Positions 44,038-52,843 are shown, counted from the stretch's first letter. The stretch is 64,000 nucleotides of DNA from Sphaerotilus montanus (GCF_013410775.1 NZ_JACCFH010000001.1:4278001-4342000), one strand, 5' to 3'. The notes: a model not told the origin generated them from the sequence alone. A program made the numbers and translations.

Positions 44038-45303
44038 ATGCACTCCACCACCTTGCCCTCGAACGCCGCCGCCGCGGCAGACGACGACCGCGCCCGGGCG
44101 CGCCGCGATGTCTCCACCATCGGCCTGATCGGGCTGGCCCACGGCACCTCGCACTTCCACCACCTGCTGCTGCCGCCGCTGTTCCCGCTGTTCATCCGCG
44201 ACTTCGGGCTGAGCTATTCGGAACTCGGGCTGCTGGTGACGGTGTTCTTCGTGATCTCGGGCATCGGTCAGGCGCTGTCCGGCTTCCTGGTGGACAAGGT
44301 CGGCGCGCGCCCGGTGCTGTACGCGGCGATGGGCAGTTTCATCGCGGCGTCGCTGGCGGGCGCGATGGCGCAAGGCTACGGCGGGCTGATGCTGGCCGCG
44401 GCGCTGGCGGGGCTGGGCAATGCACCGTTCCATCCGGTGGACTTCACGATCCTGAACAAGCGGGTGTCGCCGCAGCGGCTGGGGCACGCCTTTTCCGTCC
44501 ACGGAATCAGCGGCAACCTGGGCTGGGCGGTGTCGCCGGTGTTCCTGATCGGCCTGTCCTCGGCGTTCGGCACCTGGCGGGCGGCCTACCTGGGGTCGGC
44601 GCTGGTCGCGGCGGTGGTGCTCGGTCTGCTGTTCCTGAACCGCGCTGCCATCGACGACCGGCAGGGCGCCTGGTCGCACCAGGGCGCCGGGGCCAAGGGC
44701 GATCCTGCGCTGGCCGACGAACATCCGATGGCCTTCCTGCGGCTGCCGTCGGTGTGGATGTGCTTCTCGTTCTTCTTCTGGACGACGGCCGCGCTGTCGG
44801 CGATCCAGAGTTTCGCGAGTCCCGCGCTGGGCCAGATGTACGGTCTGCCGACATCGGCCACCGCCTATGTGGTGACCGGCTACATGCTGTGCGGAGCCGT
44901 GGGCATGGTGATCGGCGGCTTTCTGGTGCCGCGGGTGGCGCGGCTGGAGCGCACGATCGCAGTGGCGATGGCCTTGTCGGCGGTGCTGCTGCTGCTGGCG
45001 GGCACGGGCTGGCTGTCCGGCATGGCCTCGGTCGCGGCGGCAGCGCTCGCAGGCATCGGCACCGGACTGGCCGGACCTTCGCGCGACATGCTGATCAAGC
45101 GCGCGGCCCCGCCGGGTGCAACCGGGCGGGTCTACGGCACGGTGTATTCAGGGCTGGACGCAGGCTTCGCACTGGCGGCCCCGGTGTTCGGTGCCTTGCT
45201 CGACCGCGGCATGGCGCCGGCCATCTTCTATGGAGCGGCCGCGGCGATGACGCTGGGCATCCTGTCCGCGGCGGTGGTGGGGCGCGGCTTGAAGCGGGCC
45301 TGA
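44038..45303 (+). CDS. MFS transporter
   Basis: 421 residues with about 12 hydrophobic segments. MFS features include the start LIGLAHGTSHFHHLLLPPLF, the loop-2-like SGFLVDKVGARPVLY, GLGNAPFHPVDFTILNKRVS and the second half starting VVTGYMLCGAVGMVIGGFLV. The FHPVD motif resembles that of fosmidomycin-resistance-type and related exporters. Divergent from an AraC regulator, so likely an efflux or uptake system induced by its substrate, which is unknown. Confidence 0.88.
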   Translation: MHSTTLPSNAAAAADDDRARARRDVSTIGLIGLAHGTSHFHHLLLPPLFPLFIRDFGLSYSELGLLVTVFFVISGIGQALSGFLVDKVGARPVLYAAMGSFIAASLAGAMAQGYGGLMLAAALAGLGNAPFHPVDFTILNKRVSPQRLGHAFSVHGISGNLGWAVSPVFLIGLSSAFGTWRAAYLGSALVAAVVLGLLFLNRAAIDDRQGAWSHQGAGAKGDPALADEHPMAFLRLPSVWMCFSFFFWTTAALSAIQSFASPALGQMYGLPTSATAYVVTGYMLCGAVGMVIGGFLVPRVARLERTIAVAMALSAVLLLLAGTGWLSGMASVAAAALAGIGTGLAGPSRDMLIKRAAPPGATGRVYGTVYSGLDAGFALAAPVFGALLDRGMAPAIFYGAAAAMTLGILSAAVVGRGLKRA

Positions 45304-45316
45304 ACACCGGCCCGAC

Positions 45317-45349
45317 AACAAAAAGACCCGGCGTGGTCAGCGCCGGGTC
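45317..45349 (-). terminator. Rho-independent terminator for the first phasin gene
   Basis: On the minus strand: stem GACCCGGCG, 7-base loop, CGCCGGGTC, then TTTTTGTTG. It lies 59 bases after the phasin stop. It would also give a strong hairpin at the 3' end of the MFS transcript, but without a T-run in that direction. Confidence 0.85.
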
Positions 45350-45407
45350 GGGTGGTGCAAAGGCCGTTGCCGGCCCCGCACCAAAGACACATCCTGAACC
45401 TGAAGGA

Positions 45408-45929
45408 TCAGGCGGCCTTGGAGACAACCTTGGTCATCGACTGGATGTTGGCTTCAGCGGCGCTGACGGCTTGCTTGGCAGCCTTCTGGGCCGATTCCAT
45501 CGCGGTGGAGCTGGCGGTCATCGCTTGCTTCATGAACGCGACGGCGCTTTCGCTGCCGGCGGGAGCGTTCTTCAGAGCGGCTTCGACGAAGCCTTGCACC
45601 GATTGCTGCGAAGCGGAGACCTGGCCTTCGAACAGCTTGCTGATGTCGGCTTGCGTGGCAGCAGCGATTTCATAGACCTGGCGGCTGTAGGCGGTGGCCT
45701 TTTCAGCAGCGGGTTGCAGCACGCTGGATTGCAGGGCAGCCAGACCTTGCGCATCCTTGACGGACAGCAGGGCCTTGGCGTTGGCGGCGGACTCGTCCAG
45801 TGCGGCACGGGCGGTCTGCAGGTTCAGTTCCACCAGCTTTTCCACGCCACCGAAGGCCTTCTGGCCCAGAGCGACAGCGGTGTCCAGATTGGATTGGGCG
45901 GCGGCGGCGAATTGGTCGGCATTGATCAT
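45408..45929 (-). CDS. phaP: Phasin family protein (PHA granule-associated), first copy
   Basis: 173 residues, the phasin_2 family. The start is MINADQFAAAAQSNLDTAVA, the core [20 protein letters not shown], then ALLSVKDAQGLAALQSSVLQ and a helical Ala/Lys/Ser-rich C-terminus. Phasins coat polyhydroxyalkanoate granules and influence their size. The ATG at 45929 has an AGGACTGCTCACC leader. An in-frame upstream ATG would extend into the promoter region. The promoter and two CTGC-N3-GCAG palindromes upstream point to PhaR control; a terminator closes the single-gene unit. Confidence 0.93.
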   Translation of the reverse strand: MINADQFAAAAQSNLDTAVALGQKAFGGVEKLVELNLQTARAALDESAANAKALLSVKDAQGLAALQSSVLQPAAEKATAYSRQVYEIAAATQADISKLFEGQVSASQQSVQGFVEAALKNAPAGSESAVAFMKQAMTASSTAMESAQKAAKQAVSAAEANIQSMTKVVSKAA

Positions 45930-45975
45930 GGTGAGCAGTCCTTTTGTGGAAAGAGGATGCCGGTGGACCCGGCTT

Positions 45976-45990
45976 TGCTGCACTGCAGCA
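45976..45990. promoter_or_regulatory. PhaR-like operator at the first phasin start site
   Basis: TGCTGC-ACT-GCAGCA, a perfect palindrome containing CTGC-N3-GCAG, the pattern reported for PhaR of Paracoccus denitrificans. It lies 8 bases downstream of the -10 element, so over or next to the transcription start. Confidence 0.6.
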
Positions 45991-45998
45991 TTGTTGCC

Positions 45999-46026
45999 AG
46001 TATAGAGGGTGCGCCCGGGATTGCAA
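45999..46026 (-). promoter_or_regulatory. Sigma-70 promoter of the first phasin gene
   Basis: On the minus strand TTGCAA (46026-46021), a 16-base spacer and TATACT (46004-45999). It is flanked on both sides by PhaR-like palindromes, and about 70 bases separate the -10 from the phasin ATG. Confidence 0.6.
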
Positions 46027-46031
46027 GCGGT

Positions 46032-46050
46032 CATGCTGCGATGCAGCATG
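46032..46050. promoter_or_regulatory. Second PhaR-like palindrome, upstream of the phasin promoter
   Basis: CATGCTGC-GAT-GCAGCATG, perfect 8-base arms with CTGC-N3-GCAG at the centre. It lies just upstream of the -35 element. Confidence 0.55.
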
Positions 46051-46070
46051 GATTAGATCGAAAGCTCTAA

Positions 46071-46101
46071 TCAAAAAAAACCCGGTGGGATCACCACCGG
46101 G
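46071..46101 (-). terminator. Rho-independent terminator for the second phasin gene
   Basis: On the minus strand CCCGGTGG, 5-base loop, CCACCGGG, then eight T. It is about 140 bases beyond the second phasin stop; the bases between (46102-46238) show no other gene. Confidence 0.85.
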
Positions 46102-46238
46102 ATGGAAGGTACCGGAAAGCGTTCTTTCACAAGGTACCGAGGAGACAACCAGTCACGAACCCTTGAAGACAAGGGCACGCATCCGGAAAGATCAGGTCGG
46201 AAGACGAAAGTTCAATCGACAGATCAACAAATTCAATT

Positions 46239-46769
46239 TCAATTCTTCTGGTTCCGGTTCTGATCCGGGTGGTTCATCGCCTCGAAGTTGGCCTCGGCCA
46301 CACTCAGCGCCTGCTTGGCGGCCTGCTGGACATTGACCAGCGCACCGTTGGCGGCCACGACGGCCTGCTTGATCATGGCCAGCGACTCTTCGCCGCCGGC
46401 GGGTGCGTTCTTCACGGCAGCATCCACCAGCCCCAGGATCTTCTCCTGTGCGACAGCCATCTGCGACTCGACCAGCTTCGACATCTCCGACTGCGTGCTG
46501 GTGGCGATGTCATAGACCTGCCGGCCGTACGCGGTGACCTTCTCGGCCGCGGGTTGCACCAGATCGGCCTGCAGCGCGGCCAGGGACTGCGGATCCTTGG
46601 CGGCCAGCAGGGCCTTGGACTGCTCCACCGAGTCGCCCATCGCCGCGCGCACCGCCTGCAGATTCAGTTCGACCAGTTTCTCGACGCCCTCGAAGCTCTT
46701 GCGGGCGAGTTCGACCAGTGCATCCAGGTTGGCCTTGTTGGCGGCAGCGAATTGTTCCGGGGTCAGCAT
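46239..46769 (-). CDS. phaP: Phasin family protein, second copy
   Basis: 176 residues, paralogue of the phasin 300 bases downstream. [60 protein letters not shown] and [20 protein letters not shown] align with the first copy throughout. The C-terminus ends in a polar [10 protein letters not shown] tail, unlike the Lys/Ala-rich end of the first. The ATG at 46769 is preceded by GGAGATTCACC. It has its own promoter, its own PhaR-like site and its own terminator, so the pair arose by duplication but is expressed separately. Confidence 0.93.
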   Translation of the reverse strand: MLTPEQFAAANKANLDALVELARKSFEGVEKLVELNLQAVRAAMGDSVEQSKALLAAKDPQSLAALQADLVQPAAEKVTAYGRQVYDIATSTQSEMSKLVESQMAVAQEKILGLVDAAVKNAPAGGEESLAMIKQAVVAANGALVNVQQAAKQALSVAEANFEAMNHPDQNRNQKN

Positions 46770-46823
46770 GGTGAATCTCCAGTGGCGGGACTTGGGACTG
46801 CGTGCAAGTCACAGGCAGTGCGA

Positions 46824-46840
46824 TTGCTGCATTGCAACAA
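46824..46840. promoter_or_regulatory. PhaR-like operator at the second phasin start site
   Basis: TTGCTGC-ATT-GCAACAA, a palindrome with one mismatch, similar to the site at the first phasin promoter and again 6 bases downstream of the -10. Confidence 0.5.
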
Positions 46841-46846
46841 TATGTG

Positions 46847-46875
46847 ACTATAGGGGCGCCAAGCGGCTGGATCAA
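46847..46875 (-). promoter_or_regulatory. Sigma-70 promoter of the second phasin gene
   Basis: On the minus strand TTGATC (46875-46870), a 17-base spacer and TATAGT (46852-46847). Layout relative to the palindrome is the same as at the first phasin gene. It overlaps the region just before the divergent deacetylase-like gene. Confidence 0.55.
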
Positions 46876-46895
46876 GCCTTGGTCACAATGTCGCG

Positions 46896-47894
46896 ATGCG
46901 CGCCTACTACGCCGACCATTTTGTACTGCCTCTGCCATCCGGGCACCGGTTTCCGATGCAGAAATACCGCCTGTTGCGCGATGCGATCGTGGCGGAGCTG
47001 CCCGCCGTGCGCCTCGAACAGGCGCCGCTGGCGACCGAAGGCGAACTGGCACTGGTGCACACGCCTGGCTACGTGGACGCGGTGCTGCAAGGCACGCTCA
47101 GCGCGGCACAGCAGCGCGAGATCGGCTTCCCCTGGTCACCGGCCATGGCCGAGCGGGCACGCCGTTCGGTCGGTGCCACGGTCAGCGCGGCCAGGGACGC
47201 GCTGCGCGAAGGCATCGCCGCGAATCTGGCCGGCGGCACCCACCATGCCAGCGCCGACACCGGCAGCGGCTACTGTGTCTTCAACGATCTGGCGGTCGCC
47301 GCCCGGCTGATGCAGGCCGAGTGGAGCGGCCCGCAGCGCCGACCGCTCCGGGTCGCGGTGGTCGATCTGGATGTCCACCAGGGCAATGGCACCGCCGCCA
47401 TCTTCCGCGAGGACCCGACGGTCTACACGCTGTCGATGCATGGCGCCAGGAACTTTCCGTTCCGCAAGGTGGCTGGCAATCTCGATGTCGATCTGCCCGA
47501 CGGCTGCACGGACGGGCCGTACCTGGCGGCGCTCGACGACGCACTGGAGCAGCTCTGGCAGGACCACGCAGACCAGCCACCGGAGCTCGTCTTCTACCAG
47601 GCCGGGGCCGATCCGCACGAAGGCGACCGCCTCGGCCGCCTGAAGATCACCGCCGCCGGCCTGGCCGAACGGGACCGGCGTGTCTTCGACGCCTGCCGGT
47701 CGCGCGGCATCCCGGTCGTGCTGACGATGGGCGGCGGCTACGGCCATGTCATCGAGGACACGGTGGCCGTGCAGCTGCAGACCTACCGCGAAGCGCTGGC
47801 CACCTGGCACCGCTGCAACCCCGGCAAACCCGAGGTGCCGGCCATGCTGCATCGCGGAAATAATGCGACGCACCACACCGACACCCCGAACTGA
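46896..47894 (+). CDS. Histone deacetylase family protein
   Basis: 332 residues with the class II-like arginase/deacetylase fold. Catalytic features are GGTHHASADTGSGYCVFND (paired His), VVDLDVHQGNGTAAIF (zinc Asp and His) and QAGADPHEGDRLGRLKIT (second zinc Asp), with the final GGGYG in TMGGGYGHVIE. In bacteria such enzymes deacetylate acetylpolyamines, acetoin-related targets or proteins. The YRLLRDAIVAELP N-terminus resembles the group found in beta-proteobacteria; the substrate is unknown. It is divergent from phasin 2 and 10 bases ahead of a nitroreductase. Confidence 0.92.
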   Translation: MRAYYADHFVLPLPSGHRFPMQKYRLLRDAIVAELPAVRLEQAPLATEGELALVHTPGYVDAVLQGTLSAAQQREIGFPWSPAMAERARRSVGATVSAARDALREGIAANLAGGTHHASADTGSGYCVFNDLAVAARLMQAEWSGPQRRPLRVAVVDLDVHQGNGTAAIFREDPTVYTLSMHGARNFPFRKVAGNLDVDLPDGCTDGPYLAALDDALEQLWQDHADQPPELVFYQAGADPHEGDRLGRLKITAAGLAERDRRVFDACRSRGIPVVLTMGGGYGHVIEDTVAVQLQTYREALATWHRCNPGKPEVPAMLHRGNNATHHTDTPN

Positions 47895-47904
47895 AAGCGC
47901 CCCC

Positions 47905-48603
47905 ATGCTCACCGACGAACAGCGCCGCACTGCCGTGGACGACGCCATCACTTCCCGACGTTCGATGCGCGCCTATCTGCCGACGCCCGTGCCGCGCGAG
48001 ACCATCGAGGACATCCTGCAGGTCGCCTCGCGGGCGCCGTCAGGCACCAACACGCAGCCATGGAAGGTGCACGTGCTGACCGGCGCCTCCCTGGAGGCCC
48101 TCGGCGCCAGCATCCTGGCCGCGCACGACGACCCGGCCGTCGCTGCGACCCACACCGAGGAATACGCCTACTACCCGACCCAGTGGCAGTCGCCCTACAT
48201 CGACCGCCGCCGCAAGGTCGGCTGGGACCTGTACGGTCTGCTCGGGCTGGCGAAGACCGACAAGGCCGGCATGCACCGCCAGCACGGCCGCAACTACACC
48301 TTCTTCGACGCCCCGGTCGGCCTGGTCTTCACGATCGACCGCGTGATGCAGCAGGGCTCATGGCTCGACTACGGCATGTTCCTGGAAAACATCATGGTCG
48401 CCGCCCGCGGCCGCGGTCTCGACACCTGCCCGCAGGCCGCCTTCACGCAGTACCACCGCCTGATCGCCGAGCACCTCGGCCTGGGCGCGCACGAGATGGT
48501 CGTCTGCGGCATGGCGCTCGGACACGCCGATCCGCAGGCCGTGGAAAACACGCTGGTCACGGAGCGTGCACCGGTGAGCGCATTCACCACGTTCCACGGA
48601 TAG
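47905..48603 (+). CDS. Nitroreductase family protein
   Basis: 232 residues, FMN-dependent nitroreductase fold: SRRSMRAYLPTPVPRETIED, ASRAPSGTNTQPWKVHVLTG (FMN and substrate contacts), AAFTQYHRLIAEHLGLGAHE and MALGHADP. It would reduce nitroaromatics or quinones with NAD(P)H. It lies 10 bases after the deacetylase-family gene, so the two are probably co-transcribed. The natural substrate is not known. Confidence 0.9.
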   Translation: MLTDEQRRTAVDDAITSRRSMRAYLPTPVPRETIEDILQVASRAPSGTNTQPWKVHVLTGASLEALGASILAAHDDPAVAATHTEEYAYYPTQWQSPYIDRRRKVGWDLYGLLGLAKTDKAGMHRQHGRNYTFFDAPVGLVFTIDRVMQQGSWLDYGMFLENIMVAARGRGLDTCPQAAFTQYHRLIAEHLGLGAHEMVVCGMALGHADPQAVENTLVTERAPVSAFTTFHG

Positions 48604-48743
48604 TCCGGCCGCCGGCGGACAGGCGCCTCGTCAATGCCACGTAAGGGACCGCTCGGATCGGCACCGACCCCGATTGCCGATACGATCGCCGCTCGATCCT
48701 GACGACGGTCAAGACCCCTGGGCAACAAGAGGACAAGTCCCCC
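48604..48743. other. Intergenic leader of the antiporter gene
   Basis: 140 bases between the nitroreductase stop and the antiporter ATG. It contains a short GTCCG/CGGAC stem near 48603-48620 and several GATCG-type stretches, and ends with AGAGGACAAG as ribosome-binding region. I see no coding sequence and cannot assign a known riboswitch. Confidence 0.4.
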
Positions 48744-50159
48744 ATGAACCTGAGCAAATCCGCACGCTGGCTGGTCGCGGCCCTGCTGAGCGCCACACCG
48801 ATGCTGTCCCAGGCGGCCGAACTCGACGGCGCGGCGCTGTCGGTGTGGTGGGGCGTACCGTTTGCGGGCATCCTGCTGTCGATCGCGCTGTGCCCTTTGC
48901 TGATGCCCGGCGTGTGGCACCACCACTACGGCAAGATCGCCGCCGGCTGGGCACTGGCCTTCCTGCTGCCGTTCGCCGCGGTGTTCGGCCCGGGCATGGC
49001 CGGCGCGGGCCTCGTGCATGCGCTGGCGGCGGAGTACATCCCGTTCATCGTGCTGCTGACCGCGCTCTACACCGTGGCGGGCGGCATCTACATCCGCGGC
49101 AACTTCCACGGCAGCCCCGGCTTCAACGTGCTGCTGATGCTGATCGGCGCCGTGCTGGCCAGTTTCATGGGCACGACCGGCGCCTCGATGCTGATGGTGC
49201 GGCCCCTGATCCGCGCCAACGACAACCGCCGGCACACCGCGCATGTGCTGGTCTTCTTCATCTTCATCGTCAGCAACGCCGGCGGCTCGCTGACGCCGCT
49301 GGGCGATCCGCCGCTGTTCCTCGGCTTCCTCAAAGGCGTGGACTTCTTCTGGACCGCGAGCCACATCTTCCCGGAGACGCTGTGCCTGATCGGCGCGTTG
49401 CTGGCGATCTTTTTTGCGATCGACACCTGGTACTACCGCCGCGAAGGCGTGACCCGCGCCGACCCGACGCCGGACGACCACACCTTCGGCATCGAGGGTG
49501 GCGTGAACGGTCTGCTGCTGCTGGCGGTGATCGGTCTGGTGCTGATGAGTGGCACCTGGAAGCCCGGGATCACCTTCGACATCGCCGGCACGGCGGTTGG
49601 CCTGGAGCAGCTGGTGCGTGACGGGGCGCTGGTGGTGGTCACGCTGCTGTCGCTGAAGCTCACCCCGCCGGATGCCCGCGAGAAGAACCAGTTCAACTGG
49701 GCGCCCATGCAGGAGGTCGGCAAGCTCTTCGCCGGCATCTTCCTGACCATCACGCCCGTGCTGGCCATGCTCAAGGCGGGCATGGACGGCGCCTTCGCGC
49801 CCGTCGTCGCGCTGGTGACCGGGCCGGACGGGCAGCCGATCCCCGCCATGTACTTCTGGGCCTCGGGCCTGCTGTCGTCCTTTCTGGACAACGCACCGAC
49901 CTACCTCGTGTTCTTCAACCTCGCCGGCGGTGACCCGCAGGTGCTGATGACCACGCTCGCGCCGGTGCTGGCGGCCGTCTCGGCCGGCTCGGTCTTCATG
50001 GGCGCCAACAGCTACATCGGCAACGCGCCCAACCTGATGGTCAAGGCCATCGCCGAAGACCGGGGCGTGAAGATGCCGAGTTTCTTCGGCTACATGGCGT
50101 GGAGCTTCGGCATCCTCGTGCCGCTGTTCGTGGCGATGACCTTCCTCTGGTTCCGATGA
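48744..50159 (+). CDS. Sodium:proton antiporter-like membrane protein
   Basis: 471 residues, about 11-13 hydrophobic segments, ion-transporter superfamily. Key loops are GTTGASMLMVRPLIRANDNR, SNAGGSLTPLGDPPLFLGFL, SSFLDNAPTYLVFFNLAGG and GANSYIGNAPNLMVKAIAED; the GDPP and NAP motifs in two half-repeats are typical of the citrate/arsenite/NhaD-like group. A hydrophobic signal-like N-terminus ends near SQAAE. It probably exchanges Na+ for H+ across the inner membrane; substrate is by family only. The 2-hydroxyacid dehydrogenase starts immediately downstream. Confidence 0.85.
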   Translation: MNLSKSARWLVAALLSATPMLSQAAELDGAALSVWWGVPFAGILLSIALCPLLMPGVWHHHYGKIAAGWALAFLLPFAAVFGPGMAGAGLVHALAAEYIPFIVLLTALYTVAGGIYIRGNFHGSPGFNVLLMLIGAVLASFMGTTGASMLMVRPLIRANDNRRHTAHVLVFFIFIVSNAGGSLTPLGDPPLFLGFLKGVDFFWTASHIFPETLCLIGALLAIFFAIDTWYYRREGVTRADPTPDDHTFGIEGGVNGLLLLAVIGLVLMSGTWKPGITFDIAGTAVGLEQLVRDGALVVVTLLSLKLTPPDAREKNQFNWAPMQEVGKLFAGIFLTITPVLAMLKAGMDGAFAPVVALVTGPDGQPIPAMYFWASGLLSSFLDNAPTYLVFFNLAGGDPQVLMTTLAPVLAAVSAGSVFMGANSYIGNAPNLMVKAIAEDRGVKMPSFFGYMAWSFGILVPLFVAMTFLWFR

Positions 50160-50170
50160 AAGACCTGTCC

Positions 50171-51154
50171 ATGACCCGACCCGCTGTCCTTGTCGCCCGC
50201 CGCCTGTTCCCCTCGGTGGTGGAACGCCTGGCCGCCCACTTCGATGTCGAGACCAACGACGCCGACACGCTCTGGAGCCGCGGCGACCTGATCGCCCGCC
50301 TGCAGGGCAAGCAGGGTGTCTTCGTCACCACCGGCGAGCCGATCGACGCCACGCTGGTGGCCGCCTGCCCGGACCTGCAGGCCGTGTGCTCGATGGCCGT
50401 CGGCTACAACAACATCGACGTGGCCGCCTGCCACGCCCGTGGCATCACGGTGACCAACGCGCCGGACGTGCTGACCGAGACGACCGCCGACTTCGGCTTC
50501 GCGCTGATGATGGCGGCGGCACGGCGCATCACCGAGGGCGAGCGTTTCCTGCGCAGCGGCGCGTGGAGCAAGTGGGCGCCGGACTTCTTCGTCGGCGCGG
50601 ACATCCATGGCGCGACGCTCGGCATCCTCGGCATGGGCCGGATCGGGCAGGCCATCGCGCGGCGCGGTGCGCTCGGTTTCGGCATGAACGTGATCTACCA
50701 CAACCGCTCGCGGCTGCCGCTGGCGGACGAGGCACCGATTGGCGCGCGCTGGGTGGACAAGGCGACGCTGCTGGCCGAGGCGGATCACCTGGTCGTCGTG
50801 GTGCCATACGGGCCGGCGTCGCACCACCTGATCGGTGCGGTGGAACTGGCGCAGATGAAGCCGACCGCGACGCTGACCAACATCGCCCGCGGTGGGGTGG
50901 TGGACGACGCCGCGCTGGCGATGGCGCTGCGGTCGAACCGGCTGGCTGCGGCCGCGCTGGATGTGTTCGAGGGCGAGCCGTCGGTCCACCCCGCGCTGCT
51001 GGAGGTACCCAACGTCGTGCTGACCCCGCACATCGCCAGCGCCAGCCTGCCGACGCGCCTGGCCATGGCCGATCTGGCCGCCGACAACCTGATCGCGCTG
51101 CTCCAGGGCGGTGCGGCCATCACCCCAGTCCCGACGCCTTCACACAGGAGCTGA
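50171..51154 (+). CDS. 2-hydroxyacid dehydrogenase (GhrB-like glyoxylate/hydroxypyruvate reductase)
   Basis: 327 residues, D-isomer 2-hydroxyacid dehydrogenase. The nucleotide motif is GILGMGRIGQAIARRG; the catalytic residues are Arg in NIARGGVVDDAAL, Glu in DVFEGEP and His in LTPHIASASL. It reduces glyoxylate or hydroxypyruvate with NAD(P)H. An in-frame ATG at 50156 overlaps the antiporter stop (ATGA) and would add five residues; either start is possible. msrA follows one base after the stop. Confidence 0.9.
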   Translation: MTRPAVLVARRLFPSVVERLAAHFDVETNDADTLWSRGDLIARLQGKQGVFVTTGEPIDATLVAACPDLQAVCSMAVGYNNIDVAACHARGITVTNAPDVLTETTADFGFALMMAAARRITEGERFLRSGAWSKWAPDFFVGADIHGATLGILGMGRIGQAIARRGALGFGMNVIYHNRSRLPLADEAPIGARWVDKATLLAEADHLVVVVPYGPASHHLIGAVELAQMKPTATLTNIARGGVVDDAALAMALRSNRLAAAALDVFEGEPSVHPALLEVPNVVLTPHIASASLPTRLAMADLAADNLIALLQGGAAITPVPTPSHRS

Positions 51155-51155
51155 C

Positions 51156-51653
51156 ATGACGCATGAAACGACCGAGACCGCCTACCTCGCAGGCGGCTGC
51201 TTCTGGGGGATGGAAGACCTGCTCCGCCGCATTCCGGGCGTGCTCGACACGGAGGTGGGCTACACCGGCGGCTGGCTGGAGAACCCGCGCTACGACGACA
51301 CGCACGACTCGAAATCCGGCCATGCCGAGGCGGTGAAGATCGTGTTCGATCCGGCGATCCTGGCGTTCGAGGACCTGCTCGTGCACCACTTCTTCCGCAT
51401 GCACGACCCGTCCACGCCCGACCGCCAGGGCAACGACCGGGGCACGCAGTACCGCTCGGCGATCTTCTTCACCAGCGCGGCACAGGAGGCGGCGGCGCGG
51501 GCGGCGGTGGAGCGGGTGCAGGCGTCCGGGCTGTGGCCGCGGCCGATCGTGACGCAGATCGCGCCGTTCAGCCGCTGGTGGCCCGGCGAGGACTACCACC
51601 AGGACTACCTGGTGCGCTACCCGAACGGCTACACCTGCCACTTCATGCGCTGA
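51156..51653 (+). CDS. msrA: Peptide-methionine (S)-S-oxide reductase
   Basis: 165 residues, canonical MsrA. The active-site motif is AGGCFWGMEDLLRRIPGV with Cys15, followed by TEVGYTGGW, GHAEAVKIVFDP, FFRMHDPSTPDRQGNDRGTQ and YRSAIFF. It repairs the S-epimer of methionine sulfoxide using thioredoxin. No MsrB domain is fused. The ATG has AGGAG 6 bases upstream and lies one base past the dehydrogenase stop, so the two are one transcript. Confidence 0.96.
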   Translation: MTHETTETAYLAGGCFWGMEDLLRRIPGVLDTEVGYTGGWLENPRYDDTHDSKSGHAEAVKIVFDPAILAFEDLLVHHFFRMHDPSTPDRQGNDRGTQYRSAIFFTSAAQEAAARAAVERVQASGLWPRPIVTQIAPFSRWWPGEDYHQDYLVRYPNGYTCHFMR

Positions 51654-51680
51654 CCGCCGCGCGGCCAGCGGAGCAGGGCG

Positions 51681-52712
51681 TCAGGCGATCTCGATCGCCA
51701 CCTTGCCGAACTGCGCGCCGGACTCCAGCCGATCCAGCGCGGCATGCGCATCGTCCAGCCCGTAGCGGCGGTCGATGATCGGCCGGATCAGGCCCCGCTC
51801 GCACACCTGCAGCAGGTCGCGGAACTCGCTCAGGTCGCCCAGCGTCGAGCCCATGACCTGCAACTGGCGGATGAACAGCCGGCGCAGGTCGGCTCCCGGC
51901 TGGTCCCCTGTGGTGGCGCCGCAGGTGACGAGGCGGCCCCCGCGCACCAGCGATTTCATCGCGCTGGACCAGACCGCGGCCCCGACGTTCTCGAACACGA
52001 CATCCACGCCGCGCCCGCCGGTCAGCGCCAGCACGCGGCGGGCGATGTCTTCCTTGGCGCCGTTGACTGCGTGGTCAGCGCCCAGGGCCAGGGCGCGCTG
52101 CAGCTTGTCATCGTCCCGCGAGGTGACGATCGCGGTGGCGCCGGTCATCTTCACCAGCTGCAGGGCGGCCAGCGACACGCCGCCACCCACACCGAAGATC
52201 AGCACTGTCTCCCAGGGCTTGAGCTGCGCCTTGGTGAACAGCATCCGCCAGGCGGTGAGGTGGTTGACGCCGAGCGCCGCCGCCTCGGCCCAGTCGAGCG
52301 CTGCCGGCTTGGGGAAGACATTGGACGCCGGCAGGCTGACGAACTCGGCAAGCGTGCCGTCGCGGTGCTCGCCCAGGTAGCGCACCGAGGTGCACAGCAC
52401 GCCCTGGCCGCGCAGGCAGAACTCGCAGCGCCCGCAGGACAGGCCGGGGTGGAGCACGACCGGCTGGCCGGGTTTCAGCAGCGGCTCGTCGTCGTCCACC
52501 GCCTCGACGATGCCGGCGCCGTCCAGCCCCATCGTCTGGGGCAGCTGGTGCGTGATGCCGGCACCGCTGTCGCGCATGTAGAGGTCGACGCGGTTGAGCG
52601 TGGCCGCCTTCATGCGCACCAGCACCTCGCCGCGGCGGCGCTCGGGCATCGGACGCTCGCCGATGGTGACCACGTCGTTGCCGCCGTGGCCGGTGATGCA
52701 GACGGCTTTCAT
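51681..52712 (-). CDS. Zinc-binding alcohol dehydrogenase / quinone reductase-like enzyme
   Basis: 343 residues, medium-chain dehydrogenase/reductase. The structural zinc cysteines are in GLSCGRCEFCLRGQGVLC and the nucleotide-binding loop is VLIFGVGGGVSLAALQLVKM. The catalytic-zinc position is NRVDLYMRDSG, where Cys of true zinc alcohol dehydrogenases is missing, so it is probably a reductase of the quinone oxidoreductase group that keeps only the structural zinc. The substrate is unknown. The promoter region is shared with the divergent GH19 gene. Confidence 0.87.
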   Translation of the reverse strand: MKAVCITGHGGNDVVTIGERPMPERRRGEVLVRMKAATLNRVDLYMRDSGAGITHQLPQTMGLDGAGIVEAVDDDEPLLKPGQPVVLHPGLSCGRCEFCLRGQGVLCTSVRYLGEHRDGTLAEFVSLPASNVFPKPAALDWAEAAALGVNHLTAWRMLFTKAQLKPWETVLIFGVGGGVSLAALQLVKMTGATAIVTSRDDDKLQRALALGADHAVNGAKEDIARRVLALTGGRGVDVVFENVGAAVWSSAMKSLVRGGRLVTCGATTGDQPGADLRRLFIRQLQVMGSTLGDLSEFRDLLQVCERGLIRPIIDRRYGLDDAHAALDRLESGAQFGKVAIEIA

Positions 52713-52843
52713 GGCCGGTCTCCTTGTCGCTTGGTTGTCCAGTTACAAAATAGAACCAATGCGCGCCAGCCGGGTCACCCGGGCAACTTGTGCCGGCCCG
52801 GCAGACACGGCAATGTGCAGCGCCACACCCATTGGAGACTGCC

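Noticed and set aside
48604-48743. Possible sodium or metal riboswitch before the antiporter gene
   Set aside because: I could not match conserved cores of any known class; only a weak short stem is visible. A covariance-model search would decide.
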